51,821 nt of DNA, taken from the NCBI RefSeq assembly GCF_005930975.1, contig NZ_VBSE01000032.1, positions 1 through 51,821 of the forward strand, written 5' to 3'. The stretch comes from Apilactobacillus kunkeei. GTDB lineage: Bacteria > Bacillota > Bacilli > Lactobacillales > Lactobacillaceae. The notes beneath the pieces are model-generated. The model made no database searches. It was not told the DNA's origin and saw only the letters and a program-made list of their open reading frames with translations. A program made the translations under genes and the position numbers. Positions 47,889-51,821 of this stretch are shown here, piece by piece (the first letter of the stretch is position 1; every line of letters starts with the position of its first letter).

Positions 47889-47912
47889 GGTGATTATGGA
47901 GGAATGATAAAA

Positions 47913-48803
47913 ATGGCAGACTATTTAACAAAGAGTGTTACTAAAGATGGTATGTTTAGAGCATATGCAATGGAAGCTACTGGCGTAGTTGACGAGGCAC
48001 AAAAAGATCATAAAACATGGCCTGTATCTTCAGCAGTACTAGGCCGTTCATTGGTAGCTAGTTTATTATTAGCAACTTCAGTATTAAAGGGTAAGGAAAC
48101 GATGACTGTAAAAGTATTAGGTGATGGTCCTGCAGGACCCGTCTTGGTTGACGTTGATGCGAATGGTCATGTTAAGGGATACATTCATAATCCACACGTT
48201 GACTTACCATTAAATAAGCACCATAAACTAGATGTTGGTGGTGCAGTTGGACAAGGTAGCCTTGAAGTAATGAAGAATCTAGGTGGAGATGAACCATACG
48301 TTAGTAACGTTCAACTGGTTTCGGGAGAAATCGGTGATGATTTTACTTTCTACCTAGCTCAATCAGAACAAATTCCATCAGCTGTTGGTGTATCTGTATA
48401 TGTAAATGAAGATGGAACTATTGGTGCTGCCGGTGGATATTTAATTCAAGTGCTACCAGGAGCATCAGATGATGCAATTAGCAAACTAGAGGAACGTTTG
48501 AAGTCGATTCCAATGATTTCAGAACTATTCCTATCAAAACAAAAACCAGAAGATATTTTGAAACTAATTTTTGGAGAAGATAACATCGATATCCTCCAAA
48601 ATATGCCTGTAGAATTTAAGTGCGATTGTTCAAAGGAAAAATTTGGTGAAAAGATTGCTGGTTTAAACGATAAGGAAATTCAATCAATGATTGACGAGGA
48701 CCATGGAGCAAAGGTTATTTGTAATTTCTGCGAAACGGAATATAACTATAGTGAAGATGACCTAAGGGCATTGTTATCTGACAATCAAGAGTCAAAAGAA
48801 TAG
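47913..48803 (+). CDS. hslO: Redox-regulated chaperone Hsp33
   Basis: A 296-residue Hsp33, a holdase activated by oxidation. The N-terminal part (KSVTKDGMFRAYAMEATGVV, PVSSAVLGRSLVASLLLATS) is typical. The C-terminal zinc switch is intact: CDC about 45 residues before CNFC. The start is the second of two close ATGs: GGAGG is 10 bases upstream of it but only one base from the first. The coaX gene that lies between ftsH and hslO in Bacillus is absent here. Confidence 0.96.
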   Translation: MADYLTKSVTKDGMFRAYAMEATGVVDEAQKDHKTWPVSSAVLGRSLVASLLLATSVLKGKETMTVKVLGDGPAGPVLVDVDANGHVKGYIHNPHVDLPLNKHHKLDVGGAVGQGSLEVMKNLGGDEPYVSNVQLVSGEIGDDFTFYLAQSEQIPSAVGVSVYVNEDGTIGAAGGYLIQVLPGASDDAISKLEERLKSIPMISELFLSKQKPEDILKLIFGEDNIDILQNMPVEFKCDCSKEKFGEKIAGLNDKEIQSMIDEDHGAKVICNFCETEYNYSEDDLRALLSDNQESKE

Positions 48804-48878
48804 TAAGTATGCAGTTTTAAATTTAGTATGATATTATATTTATCATGCTAGACGCGTTTAATATTGAGGTGAATATAA

Positions 48879-49889
48879 ATGGAATGGAAAATCGGAGATG
48901 TTACAATCCCCAATCAAGTAGTTGTTGCTCCAATGGCTGGGGTTACTAACACTGCTTTTAGAATGATTTGTAAAGAATCAGGAGCAGGACTTGTTGTCTG
49001 TGAAATGATTTCTGATCGTGGCTTAATGTACAAGAACAAGAAGACTCTAAGTATGTTGGATATTGATCCAAAGGAACATCCAATGAGTATTCAAATTTTT
49101 GGTGGTACTAAAGAGACCCTTGTAGAAGGGGCTAAATTTATCGATCAAGAAACCGATGCTGATATCATTGATATCAACATGGGGTGTCCTGTAAACAAGG
49201 TTATTAAGACTGATGCAGGTTCGAAATGGCTATTGGATCCTAACAAGGTGTACGAAATGGTTTCATATGTTACAGATGCTGTTAAGAAACCGGTTACAGT
49301 TAAGATGAGAACAGGATGGGATGAAGACCATGTATATGCAGTTCAAAACGCATTAATGGCAGAAAAGGCCGGCGCTTCTGCTATTGCAATGCACGGTAGA
49401 ACTAGAAAACAAATGTACACTGGTAACGCTGATTGGGATGTTTTAAAACAAGTGGCTGATGCTTTAACAATTCCATTTATGGGTAATGGGGATGTTAGAA
49501 CCCCACAAGAGGCTAAGAAAATGTTAGACGAAGTTGGAGCAGATGCTGTAATGATTGGTCGTGCTGCTGAAGGTAATCCATGGATGCTACAACAAACAAG
49601 ACATTACTTGGAAACCGGTGAATTATTAAAAGAACCTACAGTTGACGAAAAAATTGCAACTGCTAAGGAACATTTGCACCGTTTAGTTGGTGTGAAGGGT
49701 GACTTCACTGGTCCTCGTGAATTTAGAGGTCAAGCTGCATACTACCTAAAGGGTATTTCTCACTCAGCAAGAGCTAAAGTAGCTTTAAATAATGCTGAAA
49801 CTGAACAAGAAATGGACGATATTTTCGATAATTTCCTTGAAAAGACTCATAAAAGAGCAGCAAAAAATGCGGATTTAAGTGAAATGTAA
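48879..49889 (+). CDS. dusB: tRNA-dihydrouridine synthase DusB
   Basis: A 336-residue FMN-dependent enzyme that reduces uridines in tRNA. The N-terminal VVVAPMAGVTNTAFR, the DIIDINMGCPVNKV block with the catalytic Cys, VTVKMRTGWDED, and MHGRTRKQMYTGNADW are present, as is FMGNGDVRTPQEAKKML. TGAGGTGA precedes the ATG. It lies between hslO and lysS, the usual Firmicute order (dusB then lysS then rrn). Confidence 0.96.
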   Translation: MEWKIGDVTIPNQVVVAPMAGVTNTAFRMICKESGAGLVVCEMISDRGLMYKNKKTLSMLDIDPKEHPMSIQIFGGTKETLVEGAKFIDQETDADIIDINMGCPVNKVIKTDAGSKWLLDPNKVYEMVSYVTDAVKKPVTVKMRTGWDEDHVYAVQNALMAEKAGASAIAMHGRTRKQMYTGNADWDVLKQVADALTIPFMGNGDVRTPQEAKKMLDEVGADAVMIGRAAEGNPWMLQQTRHYLETGELLKEPTVDEKIATAKEHLHRLVGVKGDFTGPREFRGQAAYYLKGISHSARAKVALNNAETEQEMDDIFDNFLEKTHKRAAKNADLSEM

Positions 49890-49920
49890 TTTTTTAAATT
49901 ATTTTATGGTATTATGTTAA

Positions 49921-51462
<1,542 letters not shown>

Positions 51463-51465
51463 GAA

Positions 51466-51514
51466 CTAAAAAAGCGTAGAGAATTGAATTAATTTCAATT
51501 CTCTACTTTTTTTG
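51466..51514 (+). terminator. lysS terminator
   Basis: GTAGAGAATTGAA pairs with TTCAATTCTCTAC around a short loop (51476-51506) and is followed by seven Ts. Confidence 0.9.
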
Positions 51515-51524
51515 TTGAAAGTGG

Positions 51525-51553
51525 TTGACGATGTTCCACAAACTTGATAATAT
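51525..51553 (+). promoter_or_regulatory. rrn promoter P1
   Basis: TTGACG and TAATAT are 17 bases apart. This is the first of three promoters in a row upstream of an rRNA operon. The block from here to the end of the window has no gene. Confidence 0.8.
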
Positions 51554-51606
51554 ATTAAATGTTGTTTGAAAGAAGAACGACTTGAAAAAATAAATATAAA
51601 AAGTTG

Positions 51607-51637
51607 TTGACTTAACAACGATTACATGGCATAATAT
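51607..51637 (+). promoter_or_regulatory. rrn promoter P2
   Basis: TTGACT lies 17 bases before CATAAT (or 19 before TAATAT), about 82 bases downstream of P1. Confidence 0.75.
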
Positions 51638-51691
51638 TTATTGTTGTCGTTAAGAGATGACGTTAATAAATTTGATTGCTTAAAAAAGTTG

Positions 51692-51720
51692 TTGACATTG
51701 TTTCACAGCTTTGATATAAT
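51692..51720 (+). promoter_or_regulatory. rrn promoter P3
   Basis: Consensus TTGACA and TATAAT with 17-base spacing, the strongest of the three. The core resembles P1 (GTTGAC, then TGTT, CACA and TTGATA at the same spacing), as if one was copied from the other. Confidence 0.85.
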
Positions 51721-51727
51721 TAAGAAG

Positions 51728-51821
51728 TCGTAATTTAGACATATAAATGGTAGATCTTTGAAAACTGAACAAGATTGATAATCGATGATGTGTAAGGAAC
51801 TTACAACTTGGTTGTAAGAAT
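51728..51821 (+). other. rRNA operon leader (16S gene begins beyond the window)
   Basis: The segment TCTTTGAAAACTGAAC (51755-51770) is the leader typical of Lactobacillales and other Firmicute rrn operons, shortly upstream of 16S rRNA. The 16S sequence itself has not begun by the end of the window. Confidence 0.75.

Overview
The window is a low-GC Firmicute chromosome segment, almost certainly from a member of the Lactobacillaceae. Evidence for this: mevalonate-pathway HMG-CoA reductase together with an orphan ispE, L-lactate dehydrogenase, no sporulation genes in a stretch where Bacillus has them, AT-rich coding with A/T-ending codons, and the gene order rnmV-rsmA-veg-ispE-purR-glmU-prs and pth-mfd-yabM-rqcP-divIC-yabR-tilS-hpt-ftsH-hslO-dusB-lysS-rrn. 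Genus cannot be fixed by eye. The segment lies between two rRNA operons: it opens in the 3' end of a 5S gene followed by tRNA-Thr, and it ends in the promoter and leader region of another rrn operon.

Layout. 1-412: 5S end, tRNA-Thr(GGU) and two hairpin terminators. 413-3947: an AT-rich two-gene cassette of a DUF2252 kinase-like protein overlapping a divergent polyphosphate kinase (ppk). 4010-6316 (minus): helD, an RNA polymerase recycling factor. 6404-8629: Trp T-box, trpS and a Ppx/GppA phosphatase. 8738-12557: mvaA, an uncharacterised HExxH protein, a sirtuin and a DUF72 protein. 12632-16955: metG, tatD-type DNase, rnmV and rsmA. 17046-22083: veg, ispE, purR, glmU, prs and a small membrane protein. 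22132-24304 (minus): HAD phosphatase and HD-domain dNTPase. 24468-29120: DUF1934 gene, rpoE, attenuator-controlled pyrG, murA and rpmE2. 29162-29632 (minus): a low-molecular-weight phosphotyrosine phosphatase. 29825-34776: murF, cshA, alr and an EndoAI/NdoA-type toxin-antitoxin pair. 34834-36577 (minus): a CBS-ACT protein and ldh. 36768-51462: pth through lysS. 51525-51821: three tandem rrn promoters.

Most genes are housekeeping: translation and tRNA biology (trpS, metG, lysS, tilS, dusB, rsmA, rnmV, pth, rpmE2, rqcP), cell wall (murA, murF, alr, glmU, a lipid II-type flippase), nucleotides (prs, hpt, pyrG, purR), transcription (rpoE, helD, mfd) and proteostasis (ftsH, hslO). Regulation visible in the sequence includes a Trp T-box, a pyrG leader that fits G-addition attenuation, a perfect PurBox before purR, tandem veg promoters and triple rrn promoters.

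The least ordinary items are these: the DUF2252-Ppk cassette, whose Ppk has Gln in place of a conserved histidine; a MurA with Asp at the catalytic Cys position; the HExxH protein between mvaA and a sirtuin; and a diverged antitoxin that keeps mainly its toxin-binding tail. No insertion sequence, prophage or CRISPR array was seen. Operon, promoter and structure calls are by eye, without alignment, folding or database search.
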